From NCBI RefSeq assembly GCF_905220415.1, contig NC_059566.1, positions 2,914,001-2,978,000 of the forward strand: a stretch of 64,000 nt of DNA, given 5' to 3'. The notes under the pieces are model-generated. The model did not search any database. It saw only the letters and a list, made by a program, of their open reading frames with translations, and had not been told where the DNA came from. Below are positions 31,155 through 42,900 of this stretch, in pieces (the first letter of the stretch is position 1; each line of letters starts with the position of its first letter). The position numbers were made by a program, and so were the translations under genes. Source of the DNA: Colias croceus (Eukaryota; Arthropoda; Insecta; Lepidoptera; Pieridae).

Positions 31155-32380
31155 ATTTTTATTTTTTATTATTCTCCCTCCTAGTACATAGCTTTTGAAC
31201 AGAAAAACTAATATTTCGCAGAAATGTAGCTCTATTATGAACTTGCTCTTGAACCTTGATGCATGTCTTCAAACCGGATTATCTCAAGTACAGGTGCATA
31301 GAGTAATGATAAAACAGAGAAAGCTATTTTATTTATTTACAAGTTTTACCCCGCGGTTCCACTCGCGTATGACTATAAAATACTCTATTTAGTATTTAGG
31401 AAAATAATTAAGGATGGTTCTGTTAATTTTGTAGTTTATGTGTATAAGCTTGATAATGTTATATATGTCATTTTTATGTAATTTTGAATCTAATTTCCAT
31501 CATCAAATAATAATTGATTTAAAGTTTTTGAGATTGATTTTTAAGATTTCTAATTGCACTCCTATGACGTATCACTTCTTGATAAAAATAAAAAACACAT
31601 ATTATTTTATTACTTCGACCTTACTGGGGTCACGAGGATGATAAAAAATCAGTTTAATTTAATGCAACTGATACACCGAAATGAACACAAATATTTACGG
31701 TAAACTGCAATTTATATGCAAAAAATATAGTCAAGATACAGGTGAAAAACCAACCATCCAACAATACAATATAATAATTATTATACTTACAATATTAATA
31801 ATTTTTAAGTAGGAGCATGTACCTAGGAGTTAAAATTCATTATATTTTATATTACTAGCTGTGCCTCACGTATTTAACTACCCGTCTACAAAACTTTAGG
31901 AATTGCTTCAAAAAACAGTGTGTTTTTAACTATTGTCATTCATTCCTTCAACGAAATTGGTGATATTCTTGTGAAAGCGTAACAGACATACACGTTTATA
32001 ATATTAAAATGGATTCACCACCTCTATTTATAACTAATCTATGCAATACTTTGAATTCAATCAGTTCACAGTTGTGTCCTTGTAAGTTAAGCTTGCAGAC
32101 GTGTTTTAAAAATTAATAATAATTCAAAGTTTTAAAATCGTGAGAAAAATCGAGGTAAGGATTATATTGTTCTAATTATTCGACTTATCTTGTGTTTCTG
32201 TTTATTCCTTCAAGTATGTATTTGTAAATGGATTTTGAGTTTTTTTTTCATAAACAGGATATCATTATGCAGTCATTTTATGTAGATTTGTAGTTAAGTT
32301 TTTAAATCAAAATAAGTGTGGTATGTAAATGGAATGAGTGAGTAGCATAACTGTACACAGTATAGTTTATTTACTACTAG
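31155..32380. other. AT-rich non-coding sequence
   Basis: Two plus-strand frames of 65-67 codons (31195-31392, 31438-31641) are low in complexity and have no support as genes. A worn Helitron end (ACTAGCTGTGCCTCACG) is near 31855. Confidence 0.45.
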
Positions 32381-32385
32381 CCAGT

Positions 32386-32562
32386 ACTAGCTTACCACCC
32401 GGATATTATACCTATACCAAAACCTTCCTCTTGAATCTCTCTATTTATATCTATTAAAAAAAAGCATCAAAATCCGTTGCGTAGTTATACAAAGGGACAT
32501 AGGAAGTAGGGACAGAGAAAATGACTTTGTTTTATACATAGGTTTTATACTATGAAGTGATA
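32386..32562 (-). mobile_element. Non-autonomous Helitron, family B
   Basis: ACTAGCTTACCACCCGG to TATGAAGTGAT; the hairpin end is partly lost. Confidence 0.7.
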
Positions 32563-33011
32563 ATCAAGGTAACTATGATGGTTTTTAGAAAATTTTGCTA
32601 TCTCCAGTATTAAAAGTACTTTTCCTCTAGGGTCCATCAAAAATTTCCACCCTCTATACTTAACTATTAAGTTTTATTTATTTATGTTCAATTGATTAAC
32701 AAGTTTCATCCAAATTAATTCTACTTTAGCTTAGGTATATAAAACAATAAAAACACGACTATAATCTAAAGATTATTAGTCAGCTTTTTAAAGTCCAAAA
32801 ACTTTTAAAGAGTCAGTAAGCCATTCAGGTATTTTTTAAATAAAATTTCATAGAATTTTGACAAAATTAATTAAGAAGAGAAAGTCTATAGGTAGGTAGG
32901 TACTTACTATTAATTACTACATATATTGTAATTATTTTTAAAGTCTGTTTGTTCGTCTGTCGTTCACGTCGCAACGCAGCGATTTTCTAATATGATTTTT
33001 TTTTATTTGGA

Positions 33012-33186
33012 TACTAGCGGTCCGCCCCGGCTTCGCCCGTGGTACATATTAACGTTTTCTCTACATAAGAACCATCCTCGTACTTCAAGGAATATAATAA
33101 AAAAAGAATTATCGAAATCGGTTCAGCCGTTCTCGAGTTATGGAATTACAACGAAAAGTGGCATTGATTTTTATATATTAGATAGG
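33012..33186 (-). mobile_element. Helitron-like repeat (ACTAGCGGTCCGCC type)
   Basis: ACTAGCGGTCCGCCCCGGCT, TCGCCCGTGGTACATATT, and GAATTATCGAAATCGGTTCA. Its relatives are at 40183, 57106 and 63263. Confidence 0.7.
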
Positions 33187-33299
33187 TAGGTAGTTATAAG
33201 GTTAGAGAGTGACAAAGGCTACTTTTCACCAAGGGAAAATATTGTTATGGGGAATATCTACTAGCGAAGCTGCTGGCGAAAAGCTAGTTACCTACTTAC

Positions 33300-34260
33300 T
33301 ATTCTATTATCTGTGTTAACCACTAGTAATAAATTTCTAGTATTTCTAAAGTTTATTAATTGTTGTTACGAATTACGATATAATACGTTTCCGATTTAAC
33401 CCCAAAACGAATTCTTTTAAGAGTAACATAGGCTATGAATTCTGCTACATCCTTACCTATACATGGACTTTCCAAACACAAACATGTATAGTTTTACATT
33501 ATCTGTGTTCAAGTTTATGGTATTTACAACCGACTACAAAAAATGGAGGAGGTTCTTAATGCGACCGTATTTTGTTTTTTGATAATAATAGGTATATGGA
33601 GCCGGGCAGATATATTTATAAGAAGACCTAAGTATAAAATGCGTATTCTTTTACCTGAGTATTGTTATTTTTTAAGATGTAGGAAAATTACTACAGTTTT
33701 AATGTGAATCAGAGAATGTTGCATTTTTTCTGTTTTTATTATTGTTATTTTCCTTGTTTTTTTTAATCTACTTCAAGTGCATATACATATAAGGTATGCG
33801 TATGGGTACCTACACGGTATATCTACGCAAACATGAAGTATTTTTTGTGCTGTTACGTATTAGAATCACACATAGTAGGTAGGTATGTATAATTAAATTT
33901 AAACATACCTACATATGGACAGAGAAAGCGACTTTGTTTTATACTATGTAGTTATATGGAAGTAAGCATCTAAGTAAAGGAAGATTGAGAATTACTTACA
34001 AATAAATAAAAATGTAATGTTTGTTTTTTGTTTTTATAAAATTTTGGGTGTTCTTAACAATGGAAGGCCAAATAATAGATTTCATTGAAACAATATTGAT
34101 AGTAATAAAACTAGATTTTTAATTAAAATGTGACAACAAATTGCTCATAAATCATGCAAATTATAAATTATTTTACAATATTTTCCTTGTTCTATGGCGT
34201 AGTTACGATTTGAAGTAGGAAGATGACAAAATCAATTCATTTGTAGTTTTTATCTATAGT
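33300..34260. other. AT-rich non-coding sequence
   Basis: Contains only a 40-bp piece of Helitron family B at about 33915-33953. No gene. Confidence 0.5.
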
Positions 34261-34264
34261 CTAT

Positions 34265-34292
34265 GGTAGGTATATATATATATATATATATA
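34265..34292. repeat. (TA)n microsatellite
   Basis: About 12 TA units, joined directly to the next Helitron copy. Confidence 0.85.
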
Positions 34293-34462
34293 CTAATATG
34301 TGAGAAGTGTTTGTTTAAGTATTAACGCGCTAATCTCAGTCTGATTTTAAAAATTCTTTCGGTGTTAGATACTGCCCATTTATTGAGGCTATAATATTAT
34401 ATCATCTCGCTAAGATCAACAGGAGCGAAGCACTGCGCGTAAAACCGCGGAGCACAACTAGT
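34289..34462 (+). mobile_element. Non-autonomous Helitron, family A
   Basis: TATACTAATATGTGAGAAG to CCGCGGAGCACAACTAGT; diverged. Confidence 0.7.
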
Positions 34463-34574
34463 TGTTTATAAGAATCATTTAGTCATAATAAATAATTATT
34501 CTTGTCTATAAACTTCTCTTATTTACATTTTTTGTGTAACCCTATTGACCATTTTTTTTTGTTTTTTTCATACA

Positions 34575-34737
34575 TTTAAGTATTGTCGCTTTCTCTGTTC
34601 CTATTTCCCTTTGTATGCTAAAATATTTTAATCTCTCGGTTTCTTTTAATAGATAGAATGATTCAAGAGGAAGGTTTTAGTATAGAATTTAATAAGTTTT
34701 AGTCTTAAGACAAAGCGGGCGAAGCCGCGGGCGGGCT
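34575..34737 (+). mobile_element. Helitron family B, 5' truncated
   Basis: TGTCGCTTTCTCTGTTCCTA to AAGCGGGCGAAGCCGCGGGC. Confidence 0.7.
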
Positions 34738-35337
34738 AGGTTTGAGAATAAAATAGGTTACTTAGGTCCTAGTAGGTAGGTACTAGGTACTCTGTTCTAA
34801 GACTGTCAAGTGTTAAGTGCACTTTTACAAAATAAATGATCCTAATATCACAGGCACAATAGCTAAATCGATCAATTTAAATTTTAAATTGATTGTAACT
34901 TAAATATTATATTGTTTTTAAAGCAAATAGATATACCTACTTAGGTACTTACCATGGTAAGATATTTTTCAATCACACAGGAAAATACGACAACTACCAA
35001 GCGAATACCTAGTTTAAAAATTATTGATTATATGGCTCCAATAACTATTAACTTTATAATAATATTAATATAATGCTATCACTAATAACAGCAATTTGTT
35101 TATTTATTACCACAATGCTGAATGCACGCTGAATGCATTATATAAAAAAAAATTACTACCGACTGGCGCGAAAAGCTAATGCAATATTCAAAATGACTAA
35201 TTCCAAATTTAAAATATATTATATGATTCCAAATATGAAATATGTTTTTTAAATGTAACTCTTGAATGTAACAGTATTTATGGCCAGACTAATTTTGTAG
35301 ATAATATTAAAATTAAATTATATACTTAAGAATCGAG

Positions 35338-35573
35338 CAAGAAGCTTACATCTAATACACTGGACTCTGGAGATTGCACTTTGAACGTTGACTTGTCACG
35401 GGAAGGTATGACCTTGAATGACGCCTGGTTGTTCCTTCATCCCTTTCACACCAACTTGCCAAGTTAGGTGTGAAAGGGACAAAAAACAACCAGGCGTCAT
35501 TCAAGGTCATACCTTCCCGTGACAAGTCAACGTTCATAGTGCAATCTCCAGTGTATTACATATAAGCTTCTTG
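35338..35573. mobile_element. 236-bp hairpin MITE with 8-bp target duplication
   Basis: Arms of about 110 bp start CAAGAAGCTTACAT and end ATATAAGCTTCTTG. GAATCGAG is present at both flanks (35330-35337 and 35574-35581). An 8-bp duplication suits hAT or P-type transposition. The arms are nearly identical, so the insertion looks young. Confidence 0.9.
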
Positions 35574-35704
35574 GAATCGAGTATAGCATATTGTCACACT
35601 GTGACACTAGATTAAACTGTATAGTAAAATTAACTAGAAAATAAACTGTATCTCTTAGGATTTAGGAATAATCCAGCTTTTAATGATCAAAGAAATTCGT
35701 TGGT

Positions 35705-35885
35705 TTATACATGAAGAACGTATAAAACAGAGCGTATGTGCCGAGCACACGTGTCAGAAATGATTGATTCAAAAATACCAAAATCGTCGCCTAACTCCAT
35801 GACGTGACGGTACTGTCATGACGCGACATTGAAATTTTACTCTCGACGCGAGAAGTTTCACTTCAAAAATCAAATCTTTCCTCAA
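35705..35885. repeat. Interspersed repeat with CGAGCACACGTGTCAGAA motif
   Basis: GTGCCGAGCACACGTGTCAG and ATCGTCGCCTAACTCCATGA recur, often in inverse order or orientation, at 43745-43857, 46425-46530 and 55604-55655. It is an unclassified element, several copies of which are broken. Confidence 0.6.
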
Positions 35886-36372
35886 TGATATTAAATACCT
35901 ATAATTAGTAAAATGATGGAGAAGAAAAAAATTGTGTAGCTTTGTATTTGAATATATTATCAGCCTTACTTATAAAAACTGACTGATCTGTTGCTCAACT
36001 CCCTGATCAATGGTTAAAACTTAAAATAAATAAACTTACCTACCTACCTCTCTCAGCAGTCTCTCGACTCCTTCTCGACTCTCAATGTTAAAATCACAAC
36101 ACTCTCTCTCTCTCTCTGTTTTTTGATGTTTTGACTCTCAATGTTTTTTCTAGTAACATTATTGTAATAAAACCCACTATTCACGTAAAACTTCACTAAA
36201 TTGTACTTTTTGACAAAGGTGAATGGTATAGACTTTATTTTGTATGACGTAAGTATATCTGACAGAAAATTAAAATTTAAAAACTCTTTCAAACATTTGT
36301 CGTTTGGATAACACAGATTCCTTTGAGATTATTGATATTTATTGATAAATTAAAATTCAGTTTTAAATTAAA

Positions 36373-38664
36373 ATGAGTTCAACGATCAATAAACGTTCTC
36401 GTTCGACGAATTGGAGTGAGGAGGATAAGGTACGTACGTACGTAGATTTCGTGTGTACATTACACACGAAATCTAATAGAATGTACTTATTTTCTTACAT
36501 GTTTTAATTATTAATAAATATATATTTCTCTTTAGAAATTGCTTCGAAAATTAGTGCTCGAGCGAGCACATATATTAGAGAATAAGGATACGTCGACTAA
36601 CACAAATACAGCAAAAAAACTTGCATGGGAAGATGTTTTGTCTTGGTTGGTTTTGGTTATTTTAGTTTTGCTTATTCTAACAGTTTCTTATATTTAATAA
36701 ATTTTTACCTGTAATAACATTATTATTGTATTTATATTTCAGTTATAATATCATTTCAGTCCATAAAAGGGATATGAACCAAATACAAAATCAGTGGAGG
36801 AATATGAAGAATCGGGCTAAGGCTTCAAATTTTAGAAAGGTAAGAAACATGACAGGCAGGGGGCCTCCGCCACCAAGTCCTGCTAATAATTCATAAGAAA
36901 ATTAATATTTCCTTATTAGCTCCTAACTCCTTAAATAAAATAAAAATTAAATCTTTATTTAATTTATAATTTTTTTATAATTATTTTAGATTAATATTAA
37001 AATATTAATCTAAATTAACTCCTTTTTAGCGTATTTATTAATTCAATAACTTGTAAATTATCTTCTCTCTACCATCTATACGCAGACGATTTACAAATTT
37101 ACACCCATGCAAGTCTTGAGCATCTTGAACAAGCTGTTGAGTGTATCAATAAAGATCTGCATGCTATTGTGACATGGGCTCATCAGTATGGACTTAAAAT
37201 TAACCCAACGAAAACGCAAGTAATAGTAATAGGCAGTCCTCACTTCATATCTAGAGTTTCTTTTGAAGACCTGCCTGCAATTACTATCGATGGTGTTGAT
37301 GTTGACTACAGTCCGACGGTTAAAAATCTCGGCATATGGTTTGACCAAACTCTATCGTGGACAGAACACGTACAACAGGTAAGCCGTAAGATCTTTGGGG
37401 TTGGTTCGATGTTAAGACGACTGCGCAATTTTCTACCAAAACCCACGAAAATTTTGCTCGCGCAGTCTTTGCTTCTTTCTATCCTTGACTACGCTGATGC
37501 AAGCTATTTAGACCTTACTGAGGAGCACCTTAACAAGTTGGAACGTCTTCAAAATTTTGCAATTAGATTTATCTTTGGTTTACGTAAATTCGACCATATC
37601 TCCGATTTCCGCTCACAGCTCAGATGGCTTCCTATCCGTCTTCGCCGGAATATGCATATCCTTTCCTTATTATACTCCATCCTTTTTGATCCTAGAACTC
37701 CTTCCTACTTGAAAAAAAGATTTGTGTTTATGGGGTCTTCTCATGAACTCAATCTCCGTTCCTCCAACAATCTAACGCTTCGTATGCCTGTTCACACTTC
37801 CAAATTCTACGATTGCTCTTTTACCGTACAAGCCGTAAGATTGTGGAACTCTCTCCCGACAACGATCAGGCAAGCCCAATCTTTATATAGTTTTAAAACT
37901 CTTGTTAAGAACTACTATCTATCTCTTTAATACTGTTTGTCTATGTTCTTTGCTGATTTAGTTATATTCTATTTATGTACATTTATTTTCCTCTCTTCTA
38001 ATATTTGTATTCCTATACTGCTCATTTCTCCTTTGTTTTTGTATAATATTATTTGATTCTTAAGTTATCTTTCTATGTATAATTACAGTTCCTTGTATAT
38101 GTATGTATTTATGCACTATCTACCTTTTTACTGATTTATTTTTCCTATATCCCAAGGTTGCCTGGAAGAAATCGCTTTTAAGCGATAAGGCCGCCAAATT
38201 GTACATTTATTATAATAATATCGTTTCTGTAAATTTTGTTTTTGTGTGCAATAAAGTGTTTTCTATCTATCTATCTATCTATTTATATTATTTTAATATA
38301 ATTATTTTTTTTTTAGCCTGAATTGCCACGAGTAACAAAACCTACACATAATTTAAGAGCTAAACTAAAAAAAACGTAAGTATGTAATGTTGAAAATATA
38401 ATGTCATGAAATTGCCTGTGCTTATTGTTCAGCTGAGATTTATGTGAAATAATGTTTAATTTTTACAGTGGGAATTCAAATTCCGATTACGAGCATCAAT
38501 TATTCCTCCTTGCGAAAAAAAGCAGGGAGGATCTTATAAAGCAGCAACAAGAGTTGCATCTAATTAGAATAGAACAAGAGAGGGAGCTTCATGAGAAGAG
38601 GCTCCAAATACTTGCATTAGAGGAAGAATATTTACAAAAAAAAATAATAAAATTAGAAAGATAA
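36373..38664 (+). CDS. Myb/SANT-like DNA-binding domain protein (5 exons, 172 aa)
   Basis: Exons 36373-36429, 36536-36645, 36743-36839, 38317-38375 and 38469-38664 join in phase to 519 nt, with GT-AG at every intron. Residues 12-88 form a SANT/trihelix-type domain with tryptophans at 14, 50 and 74 (Asn-Trp-Ser-Glu-Glu-Asp; Leu-Ala-Trp-Glu-Asp; Gln-Trp-Arg-Asn-Met-Lys). Residues 88-110 are basic, and about 115-170 is a Glu/Gln/Lys-rich coiled coil. This layout matches Myb/SANT-like proteins of the MSANTD and Harbinger-derived type, which bind DNA in the nucleus; no target can be read. If intron 3 is not spliced, the frame continues through Thr-Gly-Arg-Gly-Pro-Pro-Pro-Pro to a stop at about 36894, a possible short isoform. 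Intron 3 carries a non-LTR element. The stop overlaps an AATAAA at 38663-38668. Confidence 0.8.
37019..38284 (+). mobile_element. 5'-truncated non-LTR retrotransposon (Jockey/CR1 type)
   Basis: An uninterrupted frame of 303 codons (37019-37930) covers the C-terminal half of a reverse transcriptase. Phe-Ser-Val-Phe-Ile-Asn-Ser-Ile is followed by the catalytic Tyr-Ala-Asp-Asp at 37079-37090, then Gly-Leu-Lys-Ile-Asn-Pro-Thr-Lys-Thr (the thumb-side motif) and a Leu/Trp-rich tail. The 3'UTR contains GTTGCCTGGAAGAAATCGCT and GCGATAAGGCCGCC, and the element ends in a (TCTA)n tail at about 38262-38284. Everything 5' of mid-RT is missing, as usual after incomplete target-primed reverse transcription. 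It lies in intron 3 of the SANT gene, in the same orientation. The open frame suggests a recent insertion. Confidence 0.85.
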
Positions 38665-38668
38665 TAAA
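38663..38668 (+). promoter_or_regulatory. Poly(A) signal AATAAA of the SANT gene
   Basis: It shares two bases with the TAA stop codon at 38662-38664. No other signal is needed close by. Confidence 0.6.
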
Positions 38669-38699
38669 ATATAGTTTTATTGATTAAAATAAGTTTCAA

Positions 38700-39280
38700 T
38701 ATAAATGGCCCTGTTTATGTTTTCGTCTTCATCTTCTATATTATCAGGGACAGTTGGATCGATTAATAATTGATTTTCAAGGTCTGAAGGATCTAGAAAA
38801 ATACAAAATAAAGAATTAAAATATGCTTATTTTTTATGTATTGGCATTATTAAATATACTAAGTATACTATGTTACTTAGTTTGTACAAATACCTTGATT
38901 TAAAATAGACTGCTAAATTGTGCAAAACTGCACAAGCAAGTTATCACGGGTTTGGGACTTATAAGTGAAAAAACATTTAGAGACGTTTATAAGTAATGCT
39001 GATACAGCCTTACTTATAAACATGGACGAATATAAATTTATTGGGTCCATGCTTATAAACGTTGTCTTGATGTGCTATTAAATAAGTGAATATTTTTACT
39101 TTAAAGGACTTTACCAAAGTCTTTCATAAGTGGATGACATAAGCTTCAAATTAATAAGCTGAAGGACATAATATTGTGTGACAATAACTAAAAAATATTT
39201 TTAGAACGATGCATGGCAGAATTTCATTCCAAACATTTTTTAAATTTTCATGCATTTTTTTTTTTCAATTATCGTCATCA
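38700..39280. other. AT-rich intergenic sequence
   Basis: No gene seen. Imperfect TTATAAAC/GTTTATAA inverted pairs occur around 38985-39060. Confidence 0.4.
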
Positions 39281-39480
39281 TCACTACATACCTAGTATAA
39301 AACAAAGTCGCTTTCTCTGTCCCTATGTCCCTATGTATGCTTAAATCTTTAAAACTACCTACGCAACGGATTTTGATGCGGTTTTTTTAATAGATAGAGT
39401 GATTCAAGAGGAAGGTTTTAGTGCTATATAATTTATAATGTTTTAGACAAAGCGGGCGAAGCCGGGGGCGGAAAGCTAGT
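39281..39480 (+). mobile_element. Non-autonomous Helitron, family B
   Basis: TCACTACATACCTAGTATAA to GAAGCCGGGGGCGGAAAGC plus TAGT. Confidence 0.8.
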
Positions 39481-39707
39481 CTTTTGAATAATTCGTAGTA
39501 AAATACAAGAACTTTATACTAAAATATGTACTTTAAACTACTTACGTTTTAAACTGTAATATTATATACTCTAAGGTTTTAAAAATATAAAAAACAGATT
39601 TTTAAACGGATTTAAAAAAAATGTAAATCAGATTTTAAAAAGTTTTCTATTCCACTATCTACTCCTTCCTTAAATAATAGTTATGAACATAAAAATTTTA
39701 TCTACAT

Positions 39708-39922
39708 ACTAGCTGCTCCGCGCGGTTTCACCCCCGAGGCTCCACAGTCCACTCCTGTTGGTCGTAGCGTGATGATAATATAATATAACCTATAGCCTTC
39801 CTCGATAAATGAGCTAGCACCGAAAGAATTTTTCAAATCGGACCAGTAGTTCCCGAGATTAGCGCGTTCAAACAAACAAACAAACAGACAAACTCTTCAG
39901 CTTTATAATATTATGGTATAGA
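39708..39922 (-). mobile_element. Non-autonomous Helitron, family A
   Basis: ACTAGCTGCTCCGCGCGGTT to TATAATATTATGGTATAGA. It ends about 65 bp before the protease start codon, so it lies in the promoter or 5'UTR region. Confidence 0.8.
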
Positions 39923-39988
39923 TTTATAAATTTCCAAACATGTTTATTTACAGGTACAACAATGGACTAACGTACAAAGTTATTAAAA

Positions 39989-42900
39989 ATGTTAATACTA
40001 TTTATTTTCCTTGTTTTCGCAAGCGGAGGATTACCCCAGAGGAGTAAGTTTTTGTTATTTTACAAGTGCGGTCATGTGTAACATCTTGTATACAAATTAG
40101 TTAATGCGGTGACTGATGGTTCAGTTTTTTAGAAGGATCAACAATATAAGTTTTAACTATAGTTAGCTATAAATATTTTTTAACTAGTGGTCCACCCCGG
40201 CTTCGCCCGTGGTACATATTTCGCAATAAAAGGTAGCCTATGTCCTTTCTCGGGTATCAAAATATCTCCATATCAAATTTCATGCAAATTGGTTCAGTAG
40301 CTTAGGCGTGATTGAGTAACAGACAGACAGACAGAGTTACTTTCGCATTTATAATATTAGTAGGTAAGTATATTATGGATTTGCTTTTCGGTTTTTAAAA
40401 ATGTCAAAAATTTTACAGGAAAACTTGTTTATTTTTTTATAAAAAATTGCATTTATTCCGACATCTAAATTTTACGTGACTTTACCCACCATTTTTTTTT
40501 TAATCTATATTGTACATTACATAACAAACAATAATTATTGTTGTCAGAATTAAGTTTTTTATAAGTAGATTAAAAATTATAACGTGTTTTTGTTTTCACT
40601 TCATTTTGGCGTTAATATATTTAATTAGCCTATACGTATACGGTATAGCCGGAGTATAGTATACGGAGCTACTGTAAAATTATATACTTACCTATAAAAA
40701 AACAACATTTGTAGTGAAAAAAAGATTTGGTTAAAATCAACGTACTTACTATTTTTAATTGAAATTCGAACTTACTTCTGTACCTAACAAATAAGTTTAA
40801 AAATACCTTAATGTATTATATAATAATTATATTAACTATTTGTGCCTTAATTAAAGATTAAAAATAAATAATTATTTTTCAGTTGGTGAACCATGTATAG
40901 TACAGCCAACTCAAATAGTGGGTAGATGTGTGCCTGCCAATCAGTGTGTATCTGTTAGAGAGGATAATACGTAAGTATTACAAAGTTTAGTAGTAGTTTA
41001 TTTAGATTGTTTGTTATGTGTTAAATTAATTACCTTCTTAATTAGCATAATAAGCGTGTTGGAATACGTATCGCGCGTACCGTAATTATTGGCAACCAGC
41101 TTTTTTGTTGTTAGCTAACTTGTCGAAAAAAAAAAAAAATTAGTTCCTTTTACGCTCGGCAGAGGCGCTTTTCAAATTCGCTTCAATACAATACAAATGG
41201 GAATTTGAAAATTATTTTTTGGGCAGATACGAATTTGACGATAGTTTTCGTGCTCTCCCCTCTGTATATCCAAACTTTATTATATTTATACACTAGCTTA
41301 CCGCCCGCGGCTTCGCCCGCTTTGTCTAACAGCTAATAAATTATACATTAAAACCTTCCTCTTCAATCACTCTATCTATTAAAAAAAACCGCATCAAAAT
41401 CCGTTGCGTATTTTTAAAGATTTAAGCATACAAAGGGACATAGGGACAGAGAAAGCGACTTTGTTTTATAGTTTATACTATACTATACTATGTAGTGATA
41501 ACTAGCAAACCGGGCGAACTCCGTTTCGCCACAAGAGACACATTTTCTTTGCTATAAACCTCACGGAGCCCGAGACCTTTCCAACGAATGCAAAACCGTG
41601 GAGATCGGTTCGTGCATTCTGGAGTTATAGCGTCAGGAAGGAAAACCCGACTTATTTTTATATAATTTCTTTTATTTTTCAGCCGTAACGGTATAAACCC
41701 ATCTATATGCTCCTACACATTTGATGGTGTGATAGTTTGCTGTAGAGATGGATCGTCCATTTTGCAAGCAGCCACACGGCAGAGCGAGTAAGTAATCTAT
41801 ACTTCTATACTCTATGCTAATATTATAAAGAGAAAAGGTTTGTATGTATGTATGTATGGTTTTCACGCATAAACTACTGAACCGATTATAATGAAATTTA
41901 GCACACATAAGTATATATATTTCTTTCTTTTTTAATATTTGCACACCCAATCAATGGGTAGAATGTATTAGCCACATAATATTGTAATTAAAACATCTAT
42001 AATTTGTAACTACATTCTTGCAAATAAATATAATTTGAATTTGAATTTGAGGGTAACTTATAACTTGGATTAACACGTAGAATAGGTTTTATCCCGGAAA
42101 TCCCACGGGAACGGTAACTATGCGGGTTTTCCTTTGAAAACGCGGGCGAAGACGCGGGCGAAAAGCTAGTATCTATACTAATATTACCTATAAAGCTGAA
42201 GAGTATGTTTGTTTGAACGCGCTGATCTCAGGAACTAATGGACCGATATCAAAAGTAATTTCATCGTTGGATATATAACTACGTGATCCCTGAGTGCTAT
42301 AGATTATAATATTATGTACATGTACGACGGGCGAAGTCAAGACAAACCACTAGTATCATAACTTAATAATAAACTAGCTTACCGCCCGTGGCTTCGCCCG
42401 CTTTGTCTAAAACCTGATAAATTATATACTAAAACCTTCCTCTTGAATCACTCTATCTATTAAAAAAAACCGCATCAAAATCCGTTGCGTAGTTTTAAAA
42501 GGGACATAGGGACAGAGAAAGCGACTTTGTTGTAGTGATTACCTATTCAGGTAACTACTTACTTACATAATATTTTGTTATTTTACAAAATTTTTCGTTA
42601 CAGTCGCAGGCCAGTCTGGTCGAATCAATCAGCAAATAGAAATAAAAGATTGAGACTCAGTGAACGAAGTGAGTATGAACTATGAATTTATAGCCATTAA
42701 GATATACATATGGAGACGACACCGCCTACATCACTTATGTTCCGCTCAATATAAGCCATATGGCCAAACTGCACTCAGTCGCTGCGCGATGGTCGCGTTC
42801 ATGTCTTGTTTGTTTTATACCAAAAAACTATGAAACTAATCAAATATGCCCTCGAGTGTGTTACGATATAACACACAACCAGTTATATATTGTGACTACA

